From Muscardinus avellanarius (taxonomy: Eukaryota; Chordata; Mammalia; Rodentia; Gliridae), in assembly GCA_963383645.1 (NCBI GenBank), contig OY726563.1:38593831-38657830 (forward strand): a DNA stretch of 64,000 nt, read 5' to 3'. The notes below the pieces were generated by a model. It saw only the letters and a list, made by a program, of their open reading frames with translations, ran no database searches and was not told where the DNA came from. The position numbers and the translations under genes are program-made. Positions within the stretch are counted from its first letter, which is position 1; each line of letters opens with the position of its first letter. Below, one piece after another: positions 42,794 to 53,449 of this stretch.

Positions 42794-42795
<2 letters not shown>
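42602..42795 (+). repeat. CpG-rich, well-preserved SINE, 'cttccaggaacccc' subfamily
   Basis: 'gccgggcgtggtggcacagg', 'cccgcgcttgggaggcggcg' and 'gccagccgcgccggcttaag' keep about ten CpGs, many more than other copies. Its ID half is the variant 'gtagccctaaggtagaaggg'. It may be one of the youngest SINEs here. Confidence 0.93.
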
Positions 42796-42838
<43 letters not shown>

Positions 42839-42839
42839 A
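42780..42839. repeat. (CCA)n/(CTA)n trinucleotide repeat at SINE end
   Basis: Four CCA-type units, then about 15 uninterrupted CTA (ACT) units directly after the SINE. Confidence 0.95.
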
Positions 42840-43062
42840 TAATGAAAACTTAGTATACAGCTAAAACAATGAATATCCACATTATATTTTGTGCAGTGCT
42901 AGTTGAAGTCTATGTACATAATGACTGAAGAGAAATATTAAAAACATTTCCTTCAAAGGAAAGAAAAAGTTGCATGATGAAGTGTAATTTACATTTAATT
43001 TTTCCCTCCTAGGGATTTTTTTTTATAATCACTGACTTCAACCATGCTGTATTGGCTATTTT

Positions 43063-43064
<2 letters not shown>

Positions 43065-43142
<78 letters not shown>
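43065..43142. repeat. (GT)n(GA)n microsatellite
   Basis: About 17 GT units followed by about 22 GA units at the ID end of the next reverse SINE. The short interval 42840-43064 holds nothing recognised. Confidence 0.95.
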
Positions 43143-43150
<8 letters not shown>

Positions 43151-43531
43151 ACTGGGATTGAACCCAGCCATCCAACCTCTGAGCTACACCTCCAGACCTA
43201 TTTTCTTTTTTTTCTTTTTTTTTTCTGGGGATGAAACCCTTCTACCTCCGGACTACACTCCCAGACCTATTTTTTATATTTTATTTGGAAACAGGGTCTC
43301 TTAAGCCAGCAAGGCTGGCTTTGAACCTGTGCGATCCTCCTGTCTCCGCCTCCTAAATGGGGGGATTACAAGTGTGTGCCACCACGCCCGGCTTATTTTT
43401 AATTTTGAAACAGGGTCTCATTAAGTTGCTGAGAGTCTCAATAAATTGGTAAGGCTGGTCTAGAACCTGAAATTCCCCTGTCTCAGCCTCGCAAATACTT
43501 GGATTACAGGTTTGTGCCACCGTGCCCGGCT
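43143..43531 (-). repeat. B1-dID SINE split by a second SINE
   Basis: ID half 43143-43207 ('aactgggattgaacccagcc', 'gagctacacctccagaccta'). Left half 43394-43531 ('gtctcattaagttgctgaga', 'tttgtgccaccgtgcccggc'). Confidence 0.88.
43208..43393 (-). repeat. Inner SINE, 'cagaccta' subfamily
   Basis: 'ctggggatgaaacccttcta', 'ggactacactcccagaccta', 'cttaagccagcaaggctggc', end 'gtgtgccaccacgcccggct'. It inserted into the T-rich linker of the older SINE. Confidence 0.9.
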
Positions 43532-43564
43532 CTTTCACATTGTTTAATGATACCCTGGGTGAAT

Positions 43565-43840
43565 TGCAAAGCTTTCTTGTTTTTTGGTCTCCTAAAATCT
43601 AGTTCAATCCAGTTAGTACTACACATGATGGAGTGTTTAGGGGGTACAGTGAATCCCCTAATGTCTACCATTTACTTGGAAATGAATCCAGAAAATAAGA
43701 TGAATTGATAGATGAAAGAGGGATGCATAGAAGGATGGGTATGAGATAAAGCAAACACAGCAACAAGTTAAGTGTAGAATCTAGGTGATGACTATATAGA
43801 TGTTTGCTGTGTAACTCTTTTCAGGATTCTGCTTATTTAA
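43565..43840 (+). repeat. Old L1 3' UTR end
   Basis: 'gtctaccatttacttggaaa', 'gatgaattgatagatgaaag', 'gtatgagataaagcaaacac', 'gtagaatctaggtgatgact' and 'cttatttaaaactg' match the terminal part of an ancient L1 3' UTR. Confidence 0.55.
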
Positions 43841-43854
43841 AACTGTAAAAAAGG

Positions 43855-44080
43855 TGACCTGAGGGAGATGGGAGATGGGAAGAAGGAAATTCCATAATGT
43901 ACATGACATACACTCCTAAACATACCAAAGTCAATCACTAAGCCAAACATGAGAAGGAGGGAGGGCCAAATGAGTGATGTGTGCATGTATATCTCCACCA
44001 TCTTGTATCTCATTAAGATGTATGACCACAATGCACCAATAAAAATGATATTAAAAAAATTAAAAAAGTAAAAAAGAAAA
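43855..44080 (+). repeat. L1 3' UTR end fragment
   Basis: 'cctgagggagatgggagatg', 'caatcactaagccaaacatg', 'gatgtatgaccacaatgcac' and 'caataaaaatgatatt'. The same terminal text ends both HAL1-like copies and the L1 at 60389. Confidence 0.8.
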
Positions 44081-44091
44081 AGAAAAGTTTA

Positions 44092-44288
44092 GCCAGGCAT
44101 AGTAGCACATGCTTGTAATCCCAGTACTTGGAAGGCTGAGACAGGAGGAGCACAGATTCAAACCCAGCCTTGGCAATTTAGCAAGGCTCTCAGCAACCCA
44201 CTGAGACCCTGTTTCTAAATAAGAAAATCAGGCTGGGACTATAGCTTGGAGGTAGAATGTCCCTGGTTCAATCCCCAGTGGCAATGAA
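44092..44288 (+). repeat. B1-dID SINE
   Basis: 'agccaggcatagtagcacat' to 'gtccctggttcaatcccca'. It is attached to the A-rich end of the preceding L1. Confidence 0.92.
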
Positions 44289-44339
44289 TGAATGAGTGTT
44301 AAATGAAAGGTCTCAATCCCCAATTCAAATTAAAAATAT

Positions 44340-44460
44340 TCATCCTCAATTTAAATTCTCAGTTTCATTCTCAGTTTAAATATCATCTCTACATCAGAAC
44401 CTCACTCCCTGAATAGCCAACATCAAATAAAAATGAAATCTAATAAAACATATTCTTTGT
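44340..44460 (-). repeat. L2-like fragment
   Basis: 'ctcagtttaaatatcatctc' and 'cagaacctcactccctgaat' resemble the antisense of an L2 3' end. Very diverged. Confidence 0.35.
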
Positions 44461-44517
44461 ATTTCTTCTTTTGAGATGTTTCAATTGCCTAGTTTTTTTT
44501 ATTGGGCTATTATCATT

Positions 44518-44719
44518 ACTGGTACTGGAGGTTGAACTCAGTGGCGTTCCACCTCTTAGCTACATACCCAGCTATATTTAATTTAATTTATTTTTAGAAA
44601 CAGGGTTTCTCTAACTTGCTGAGGGTCTCAGTAAGTTGCTTAGGCTATCCTCAAACCTGTGATCTTCCTGTCTCAGCCTTCCAAGTACTGGGATTACAGG
44701 CATGTGTCACCATGCTTGG
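44518..44719 (-). repeat. B1-dID SINE
   Basis: 'ctggtactggaggttgaact' to 'catgtgtcaccatgcttggt', both halves present. Confidence 0.9.
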
Positions 44720-44721
44720 TT

Positions 44722-45795
44722 TGGGTTCTTTTGGTGGTAAGTATTTTGAATTTTGAATTATTTATATATCTAGATATTACTCCTCTATTAGGGGAATAGC
44801 TGCCAAAGATTTTCTCCTATTCTGTAGGCTCTCCATACTCTTGTTTCATTTGTTCTACAGAAGCCTTTTAATTTGATGCCATCCCATTAATTTATTTTTG
44901 GTTTTCTTTTCTGCGCTTTAGGAATCTTGTTAAGGAAGTCTCTGCCTTTGCCTATATGTTGGAGAGTTGGTCCTATGATTTCTTCTAGTATTTGCAAAGT
45001 TTCTTGTCCAATTTCTAGATCTCTAATCCATTTTGAGTTGACTTTTGTGCAGGATGATAAATAGGGGTTCAGTTTATGAAAAAAATGTTTATTATTATTA
45101 GCAACCAGGGAAATGCAAATCAAAACTGCACTGAGATTCCATCTAGCTACAGTTAGAATGACAACCATCAAGAATACAAACAGTAACAAATACTGTCCAG
45201 GATGTGGGGAAAAAGAAACTTTTAAGTACTGTTGGTGGGATTGCAAATTAATACAATCACTGTAGAGATCAGTGTGGATATCCCTCAAAAGACTAGGAAT
45301 GGAGCAGCCTTATGACCCAGCTATACCACTCCTTGGTGTCTTTCCAAAAGTTAAGATAAGATAGTAATACATGTATCCCCATATTTATAGAAGCATAATT
45401 TACAATAGCCAAATAATGGAACCAAGCTAGGTATCCTTCAACAGATGACTGGATAAAGAAAATGTAGTATAGACACACAATGGAGCTTTACTCAGCCTTA
45501 AAGAACAAAATTTATGTCATGTGCAGGAAAATAGATGGCATTAGAGAAGATTATGCTAAGTGAAATCAGCCAGTCTCAACAAGTAAAGGGTTGAATGTTT
45601 TCTTCTCATATGTGGGAACTAGTAAAAAATAGGAAAGAAAAAAATGACAATAAGGAGGAAGAACAGTAGAATAGTGGGAAGGAATCAGGGAAATGAGGAG
45701 GAAAGGAGAAAAGGAGAGTGAATGTGGTCATCATGCTTCTCCACCACAATCCCTAAATGTCTATAAACTGACCACCAAAATCAAGTGGGTATGTC
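44722..45795 (+). mobile_element. L1 with 5' inversion (twin priming)
   Basis: 44722-45074 is antisense ORF2 ('gccatcccattaatttattt', 'ccattttgagttgacttttg'). At about 45075 it flips to sense ORF2 ('accagggaaatgcaaatcaa', 'ggaaaatagatggcattaga') and runs into a 3' UTR. The antisense arm is the ORF2 part that lies just 5' of the sense arm, with only about 100 bp missing. A minus-strand frame (44887-45288) crosses the junction and so mixes both arms. Confidence 0.75.
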
Positions 45796-45844
45796 ACTGT
45801 GATGATTAATTTTGAAGTACCAGATCACATGAAGCTTTCCATGA

Positions 45845-46030
45845 AATACTTACATAATCTAGCAACCTCCTACATCACCCATCTAACTGCACACCACTCT
45901 TGCCCTCTCTGTCAGACTCACTTGCCTTCTCTCTTTTCTATAAACGTGCCCAGGTGTTTCCTCTACCTGAATTCCTTTTCTTCTTGGCCTTTTAAATATT
46001 GTGACCTTCTTATCTGTTCCAGTAAGTAGA
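45845..46030 (-). repeat. L2-like fragment
   Basis: 'tgccctctctgtcagactca', 'tcctctacctgaattccttt' and 'ccttctctcttttctataaa' follow the antisense order of an L2-type LINE. A 24-bp near-tandem copy of 'acaaatgactaaattaata' follows (46030-46075). Confidence 0.45.
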
Positions 46031-46103
46031 GACAAATGACTAAATTAATATATAATCAACAAATGACTAAATTAATAGATAAGAAAGTATTGGGTAGAGG
46101 CAG

Positions 46104-46292
46104 GCATGGTGGTACATACCTCTTATCCCAGTACACAGGAGGATCACAGGTTTGAGACTGGCCTCCATAATTTAGTGATGTCCTCTGTAATTTTGTGAGA
46201 CCATGTTTCAAAATAAAGAATAAATTAGGTTGGGGCTATAGCTCAGAAGTAGAATGCCCCTGGATTCAATCTCTAGTACCCACCCCCTCCTA
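46104..46292 (+). repeat. B1-dID SINE
   Basis: 'ggcaggcatggtggtacata' to 'gcccctggattcaatctc'. It has a deletion of 'cttgggaggctgag'. Confidence 0.9.
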
Positions 46293-46332
46293 CCCACAAA
46301 AAAGTATTGGGTAATACTATTGTATAATTAAG

Positions 46333-46335
<3 letters not shown>

Positions 46336-46374
<39 letters not shown>
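46336..46374. repeat. (GT)n microsatellite
   Basis: About 19 GT units, 40 bp past a SINE end and not directly attached. Confidence 0.95.
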
Positions 46375-46376
<2 letters not shown>

Positions 46377-47129
46377 GAGGTTGATTTTAACTGAACCCTA
46401 GGATAAAACTAGAAGTATTCACATCCTAGATCTCATGAATGTGACTATGAAGAAATCATTGCTTTCTCCAGTGAATACTGTCAAAAATAGTAGCTGCAAT
46501 TGCAATTAAAAAAAACTTTAGTGTGCATTTGTTTGGCAAAGATAAGTGAACCAAACAATGAATAAAAATGGAAAAAGAATAAACAGAGGAGACCAAGAAA
46601 AGTTTCCCTAAAGCTGAGAAAAAGGACCTGATATGACCACTTCTCCAGGCTTGGAGGACAACAGCATCTGAGTGTATCCTTTTTTCCCTCTGTGCACCAG
46701 CAAATGGACCTCCCTGTTCCTGTAGGGCATCAAGAAATCCCCTTAGTTGGGAAAGACAAACACATCACAGCTGCCTTTGCACACTGCGGCTGAGACTGTA
46801 AACACCCGGTGCATGGCAGGTGCACTGCACGTCTTTAAAAATGCAAACTCTCGGGCAATTGCACATTGACTGCTGACCCCAAATGAACTCAGAGCACTGT
46901 GGTTTTTGGACCAAAAATAGCATGGGACCTAGAGGCCTTGGATTTCAGTCTGTTCAGCCACTTGAGAGTGTATTTTTTAAGTTATCTAAGTCAGAATTGG
47001 GAACATTTTAGTCAATCCAGGAATTTCTAGGATATGGATCAAGGGTTTACATTTTATGCTTTTGTGGAAATGCTGACACATAGCACTTCTAAAACTAATG
47101 GTGAGTGGATACCTTTGATTGGATAATGC
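46375..47129. other. Apparently unique sequence
   Basis: The longest clean non-repeat stretch in the right half. It includes a GC-richer patch with CpGs ('cactgcggctgagactgt', 'cacgtctttaaaaatgc', 46770-46860). No reading frame of note. Confidence 0.5.
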
Positions 47130-47205
47130 TATGTGCATGTGTGATTATGCCTCAGTGAAAGCCACTATTCTGTATAATTAACATGAGCCAATAAGAAATA
47201 ATTTT
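47130..47205 (+). repeat. Short L1 3' terminus
   Basis: 'tgtgtgattatgcctcagtg', 'ctgtataattaacatgagcc' and 'aataagaaataattttt' fit a diverged L1 3' end. Confidence 0.5.
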
Positions 47206-47818
47206 TAAAAATCAAGCATGAGAACCATCTGGACTCGAGCAGAAGGAAATAAAGGAACAGGGGATAGATACAATGGCTGAAAATCCTGAATTGTGCACAG
47301 CCCTGGAGTTTACCATAAACCATATTCAGTTGCATGTTATTGCCATTATCTCTTCTCTTCTATGATTTTAAAAAGTTATAGCTCTTCTTCTACTATTAGT
47401 TAGAGGTCAAATTAAAAAGATTAAACTGGCCTGTCTGAGCACCCAATGGCTGTAAGACGGAAACTATTGTAAAACTTTCACTGAATTTCTCACTACATAT
47501 TCCAAGCCAATAAAGATCAATAGACATTTGACAAATGAGTGGTAGCATGTGGGAAGGGTGAAGACAGCCTGCACAAATGAGTTGAAAAGTTCCTGATTAC
47601 ACAGATTACCATGCAGTAGGGAGAACTGGGACAGGCTGAAAAAATGGCATCTGATTTAGAATTGGAACAGAAGAGGAGCTACACAGCAGCCCCTGGTGGG
47701 AAGATAATCAAGAGAGAGTGGTACTTGCAACTCCAGAGAAAAGGGTACAAAAAAATGAGGGTGTGGCCAATTGGTGCAGTTACTAAAATGTCAAAATGCT
47801 ATCAAAAATGTTCACTGC
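47206..47818. other. Apparently unique sequence
   Basis: No repeat landmarks. A 66-codon frame (47644-47844) runs into the SINE that follows and is not supported as a gene. Confidence 0.45.
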
Positions 47819-47980
47819 CCTATTGTGGTGGTGCAGGCCTTTAATCTTAGCATTTGAAAGGCTGAGACTGGAGGGTCACAAGGTTGAGGACAGCCTCAGC
47901 AACTTAGAAAAATCCTATTTCAAACTAAAAAAAGTAAGGCTGAGAGTGTAGCTCAGAGGTAGAGCACACACACAAAAAAG
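47819..47980 (+). repeat. B1-dID SINE, shortened
   Basis: 'cctattgtggtggtgcaggc' to 'gtagctcagaggtagagcac'. The B box is lost into a CACACA tail. Confidence 0.87.
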
Positions 47981-50900
47981 GTCGTTGAATTTGGGAACCA
48001 AGACCTTGAATGCAGCCAGTAAGAGACGCAAAGCAGTCTTTTGGGAAGATGGTGACAGATTGAGGGAAGTAGCTCATACCAGTTGTGCTGACACCCAATC
48101 TCCATTGCCTCAAAAACAACATTCTACAAAGCCAGAAAATACTATCAGTAGAGGAATAAAAACAACAGATACAGGAGACAGGGAAAAAATAAGATTAGAA
48201 GACTGATCAGAGAGCAGAAAAGAAACCTGCCAACTTTGCAGCAGCAGGTGCCACAGTGGCGCCATCTTGCTTCACAGAACTTGACTGCAGAGATGAAAAG
48301 GAAAACCAAGGACCTGAAGTGAGTAGCTGCAGACCATCTGGGTTGTAAGCCATCAGTTCTACCTGCGCAAACACCAGCTACAACCTTTAGCAGTGGCAGC
48401 CAAGTTCACCACACCCTTCAGAGATCCAGACCGGTGTGCACCAAAACTGTAAGTTCAGCTGTCATATCCACAGAAGAACTCCCAGGGTGGTGCCCCCAGG
48501 GTCTTGCACAGCCATGATAAACTCTCTGGGTCTTAGACGTTGCAGTTCAACCCAGCGAAGGAGGGGATGGAGTCTACAACTTGCAACAGTCTACAACTTG
48601 CAGCAGTGACAACTGAGTTTACCATGCCCTTCAGAGAGCCAGAGCTGCTCTCAATAACACCATAAATGAGGTTGCAGTTCCTGGGGGAGAAGTGTGGGGG
48701 GAGACCTATGCTTAACACTAGATCCAACTAGTAGGACCTCCAGGATCATTACAGATCACCCAATTGTGGCGAATGGGGAGAAGTCAGACCAGCCCATCCT
48801 TAGCTGTGGAAAACAGAGACTCTTACATTGAGTTTGTTCCCATAGGCATCCATCCCATACAGAGGCAGGGAGAGACCGAGACTCCAAATCTGTGGAAAGT
48901 ATGGAGAATAACCTGAACTTAATACTAGATCCAGCCCCATTGATATGAACCATCTGCATAGACTTAGAAAGACTCAGAGAACAAGGGTTATAGCAGGAAA
49001 GGTGCCAGTGACATGGTATCTGCACAGAGGGAGACTGCAGATTCCCTGTCTGCTGAAGAGTAATTTATTTATGGAATTACATTAATTTATTATTGGGTTT
49101 TTTTGTTCTTTTTTGTGTGAGTGTGTATGCATGTTTTTTTTACCCTCTTTCCAAACTCTCTCCCAAAATTCTTCCCTTGTACATACCTACTCTTTTCTAT
49201 CCCTTTTCTAACTTTTATTATATTTTTCTCTCTCTCCTTTCTTCCTTATCTTATATTAAATCCACTTTATATCATTATACCAAAAACTCTAAATTGGTTA
49301 CTATAATACTACTACATTTTCACTCTCTAATCTCTTATCAAACATATACTCTCATTCTATTCAACCCTATCTGAGGCTTTACCCTATTCTTCCATTTATG
49401 ACTTCACTTCCCTCCTTACTCACCTTCACTGTTGAATGCAATACAACTTGCCCTTGGATATACCAATTGACACATAGAGACTGAGATAAATCTATCAAAA
49501 GCAACAGATACAAACTTCAGAAGAAGGATTAACAAGAAAGTAATGAGCTCCCACAATACAATAACAAAACCTGATAACACAGAATTGCAGAGATCTCCAG
49601 AGGGTCAAATCAGGAATGTAGCTGTAGAAATAAATATAGGGCTTCTGAAAAGAATTTAGAGAGACTCTGAAAGAGAGAGTCACACCATTACACCGATCTT
49701 CTAGACATAAGGTCAGTAAAGATGCCTTAGACCTAAAGAACACCATTAACCAAATGGACCTGTTAGACCCATATACAATATTTCACCCAACTACAACAGA
49801 GTTCACATTTTTCTCAGGTGCTCATAGAAACTTCTTCAAAATATATCACATTGTGGGCCACAAAGTGAGCACTAGAAAATTCAAAAAAACGTGACATACT
49901 TCCCTGTGTCTTTTCAGATCATAATGGAATGAAACTAGAAATCAACTATAAAAGGACCCAGAGAAACCACATATATGTGTGGAGACTGAACACCACACTT
50001 CTGAATGAAGAATGGGTCATAGAAGAAGTAAGGAGTGAAATCAAGAAATTTCTAGAAACATGCAAAAATAGAGATACAACATATCTAAACCTTTGGGACA
50101 CTTTGAAGGCAATATTAAAAGGAAAATTCATTGCACTGAGTGCTCACATAAGAAAAACCAGAAAATCATCAAATAAGTAACCTAGTGACACAATTCAAAG
50201 CCCTTGAAAACCAGGAACAATCTAACCTCAAAGCCAGTAGAAGACAGAAAATTATTAAAATCAGAGCAGAAATTAATGAAGTAGAGAATAAAAAAATACA
50301 AAAAACTAACAAATTCAAAAATGACCATAACTAATAAAAGAGAGAGAGAATCAACCCAAATTATGAAGATAAGAGATGAAAAAAGAGATATTACTATTGA
50401 TGGTGTAAAAATCCTAGAGGATTATGAGAAACTACTTTGAAAAACTATACTCCAACAAAATGGAAACTCTGGAGGAAATCAACAACTTTCTAGAAATACA
50501 ACCTGCCTAAACTGAGTCAAGAAGATATAGGCGGGAAGATGGCGACCGAGAAAAGCAGGGCTTAAGAGCCCCGCTAACAATTAATCTCCATTACCACAAA
50601 ATCAGTGCCTTTCATAGCCAGAAAACACCATCACCAGAGAAACAAAAAAAATCACCAGGCTCCAGAGAGAAAGCAGACTGAGAACAGAGCTCAGAGCCAC
50701 AGAGGAGATACACCGGCCTCACGCCCGAGGATGCTGCAGCAGCGCCATACTGCCAGCGGCAGCGGCGACTTCACCGGACGGCTACAGCAAGCCGAGGTGA
50801 GCCGCTGCGGAACAGCCAGGCGAGATCTTTCGGCGCAGGGAGCATCTAAAGCTCCCAGTGGCTGAGCTCAGCTCACGCTTCAGGGACTCAGAGTGGAATT

Positions 50901-51321
50901 CAAAACCAGAGAAGAAAAAATACGCCAGCCTCACGGCTGAGGGAGTGGCAGCGGCGCCATATTGCCACCGGCGGCAGCAGCAGTGAATTCACCGAGTCCA
51001 GTACAGCTACATCTGCGTACTCAAGAACAGTGAGTCAAATTGCAGGCCACAGAGGAGAAATCCCAGTACTGTACTCACTGGGACTTGACCCAGTGGGAGA
51101 GGACGGTGGCAGAGATATCACACCATAGGAGAAAGTGCAACCTGGCACCCCCCACAGTCTAAAGCAGCCTCTATCGACTCCCTGGGTCGGAGACTCTGTG
51201 ATACAACCCAGTAAAGGAGTAGTGGGGTCTGAGATACTACAGACTCAAGATCCAGAGCACCTTAAGCGAAGTCATAGTGACCCAAGGGAAGAACCCAGAG
51301 AAGGCACAAACTTCCGAAATC

Positions 51322-52167
51322 ATGGGAAAGAGGAATAACACTGGAGTAATGAATGCCCACAACCCCACAACATCAGAACCCGATAAAACAGAAAATCAGA
51401 GATTTCTAAAAGATCAAATCATGAAAATAACTGTAGAAATAATAGAGGTGCTTCGAAAAGAACTGAGAGAGAGCCAAAAAGAGATAAAGGATGCAATTAA
51501 TGAAGTAAAGGCCTCAATTCAAAGCACAAACAACCGATTAGAACACATAGAGAACAGAATCTCGCTCTTAGAAGATGATCATTCCAAAAATGAACGCATA
51601 GTTTCTAACCTAGGAAAAAATATCCGACAGCAGGAATCTGACATTGAAGAAATATGGGCCCATTTTAAGAGAGCTAACCTAAGAATAATTGGAATAGAGG
51701 AGGGAAAAGAAAGTAAAACCAAAGGGATCAACAATCTCTTCAAGGAAGTAATAGCAGAAAATTTTCCAAACATAGAGCAAGAGGTTGATACACAGGTCCA
51801 GGAAACTTATAGAACTCCCTTTAGACAGGATGGGAGAAGAGGATCCCCACGCCACATAATTGTCAAAATGACCAATGTGGAAGCCAAGCAGAGAATCTTA
51901 AAGGCAACAAAAACAAAGGGCCAAGTGACATTCAGAGGCAAACCAATTAGAATCACTCCAGACTTCCCAAACCAAGTCATGAGAGCCAGAAGGGCTTGGA
52001 GTAACATATTCCAAACTCTGAAAGAAAACAACTTCCAGCCAAAAATTTCCTACCCAGCAAAACTTTCTATCAAATTAGATGGAAAAATAAGAAGCTTCCA
52101 CAACAAACAGAAACTGAAGGAATTTATGTCTTCAAAACCAGCGCTAGAGAAAATACTCAGAGATTAA
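51322..52167 (+). CDS. L1-type ORF1 protein, C-terminus truncated (281 aa)
   Basis: Start chosen at the same MGKRNN ATG as copy A. Coiled coil, RRM-like and C-terminal domains are in the same positions. By eye there are about 14 amino-acid differences from copy A over the shared part (for example G-V-M for G-A-M near the start, and D-G-R-R for D-R-R-R). A 2-bp deletion near 52160 ('actcagagatt' versus 'actcaaagagatt') shifts the frame and ends the protein about a dozen residues early. The main domains survive, so partial function is possible but unproven. Confidence 0.82.
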   Translation: MGKRNNTGVMNAHNPTTSEPDKTENQRFLKDQIMKITVEIIEVLRKELRESQKEIKDAINEVKASIQSTNNRLEHIENRISLLEDDHSKNERIVSNLGKNIRQQESDIEEIWAHFKRANLRIIGIEEGKESKTKGINNLFKEVIAENFPNIEQEVDTQVQETYRTPFRQDGRRGSPRHIIVKMTNVEAKQRILKATKTKGQVTFRGKPIRITPDFPNQVMRARRAWSNIFQTLKENNFQPKISYPAKLSIKLDGKIRSFHNKQKLKEFMSSKPALEKILRD

Positions 52168-52369
52168 CTACAAAGAAGAAATAGGTAACACACACCAGAA
52201 CCAGAGAAACAAGATTTTCCATCCAACAGACAACTAAGATTGGTTATCTGTGGAGATTCATTATTTATGTTAGTCTTTTACCTATCTCTAAATGGTATTG
52301 TTTGCCTTTATTGTTGTTAATTTTTAGGATGTCTAGTTGGAATATTAATATACCTTCAGATATAATATT

Positions 52370-52970
52370 TGTAAATATTTTATCCCATTCTATTAGTAAC
52401 TGTTAACTCTGTTTACATTGTCTTTGGATATACATTTTTTTTTATTTTTTAGGGAGTTTGTATACTCTTCTGTTGCCTGTGCCATTGAAATCATATCCAA
52501 GAAATCACTGCTAATTTCAATGTTGTGAGGTTTTATGACCCAGATTTTCTCCTAAAAGTTTATAGTCTTAAGATTTATATTTAGGTCTTTTATCTATTTT
52601 GAGTTAATATTTGTATATGGGATTAGGTAAGGGTCCAATTTTATTCTTTTCCATGTAATTATTATTTTTCAACAATATTTAGTTAAAAGATTATTATTTC
52701 TACCACCAAATGTTCGTGGAAACCTTGTCAAAAATAACTTGACAATATAGGGAAGAATTTAGCTCTAGGCTTTTATTTAATTCCAATGGTTTATATATCT
52801 GCCTTTAGAATAGTACTACACTGTTTCAATTATTGTAGCTTTATATGGTTTGAAATCAGAAAATATATATCTTCTAGCTTTGTTCTTTTTCAAGATCGTT
52901 TTGGGTATCTAGAATCCATATTCCATATTAGGATAGATTTTTTTCTGAAAAATAAATATATAAATATATG
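52370..52970 (-). repeat. Antisense old L1 ORF2 segment inside copy B
   Basis: Collinear with 41497-42100, with scattered substitutions ('catatccaagaaatcactgc', 'gattaggtaagggtccaatt', 'ttttgggtatctagaatcca'). Its presence at the same position in both copies shows it was part of the master element. Confidence 0.87.
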
Positions 52971-53449
52971 ATAGTTTCACCTAAAAAATAGAAAAAAATA
53001 TTCTCTGGTAAGAAAGAAAGCAAAAAGAAATATTGAAATGTTATCTTTAAGTCATCAAAAGCTTGGTATCAGACAAATGAAACTGTTATGTGAAATTATC
53101 ATTTTTAATTTTGGATAAATTGCTATAATACTAAATGTCAACCACTAAGCCAAGCATGGGAGGGAGGGATGGGGAGAAAATGGGGTGGGGATCGGGTGGG
53201 GGCTGACTGGGCGATGTGTGCATGTATGTCTACAAAAGTTTGTATACCACTATGATATATGAATACAGTGCACCAATAAAAAATTTAAAAAAAAATAAAA
53301 AAGAAGATATAGAAAACTTAAACCAACCAATAGCAATCAAAGAGATTGAAACAGCAGTAAAGAGCCTACCATCAAAGCAAAGCCCAGGGTCAGATGGTTT
53401 CCCAAGTGAATTTTTTTTGTTTGTTTCCACAAATCCAGCTGATTTTTAA

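Larger units (their letters stand above)
50531..53300 (+). mobile_element. HAL1-like L1 derivative, copy B
   Basis: Same architecture as copy A: 5' UTR (50531-51321), ORF1 (51322-52167), about 170 bp of linker, antisense old-L1 ORF2 block (52370-52970), L1 3' UTR and A-rich tail (to 53300). A perfect 12-bp target duplication, 'aagaagatatag', sits at 50519-50530 and 53301-53312, and the host ORF2 reads through when the insert is ignored. This proves retroposition of the whole unit. It lacks a few 5' bases ('acttcc') found in copy A. Confidence 0.9.
48037..53425 (+). mobile_element. L1 with internal deletion, interrupted by HAL1-like copy B
   Basis: Starts 'tcttttgggaagatggtgac', a diverged version of the L1 5' end. 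The 5' UTR runs to about 49500, ORF1 N-terminal remnants to about 49685 ('ttgcagagatctccagaggg'), then directly ORF2 endonuclease/RT-linker sequence ('catgcaaaaatagagataca') to 50530. It resumes at 53301 with RT-region text (an in-frame 'EIETAVKSLPSKQSPGSDGF') to about 53425. ORF2 frame 49929-50180 is a fragment. This L1 is older than its insert. Confidence 0.75.

Noticed and set aside
39645..53300. Copies A and B as a local segmental duplication
   Set aside because: Flanks differ, and each copy has its own target duplication (perfect in B, imperfect in A).
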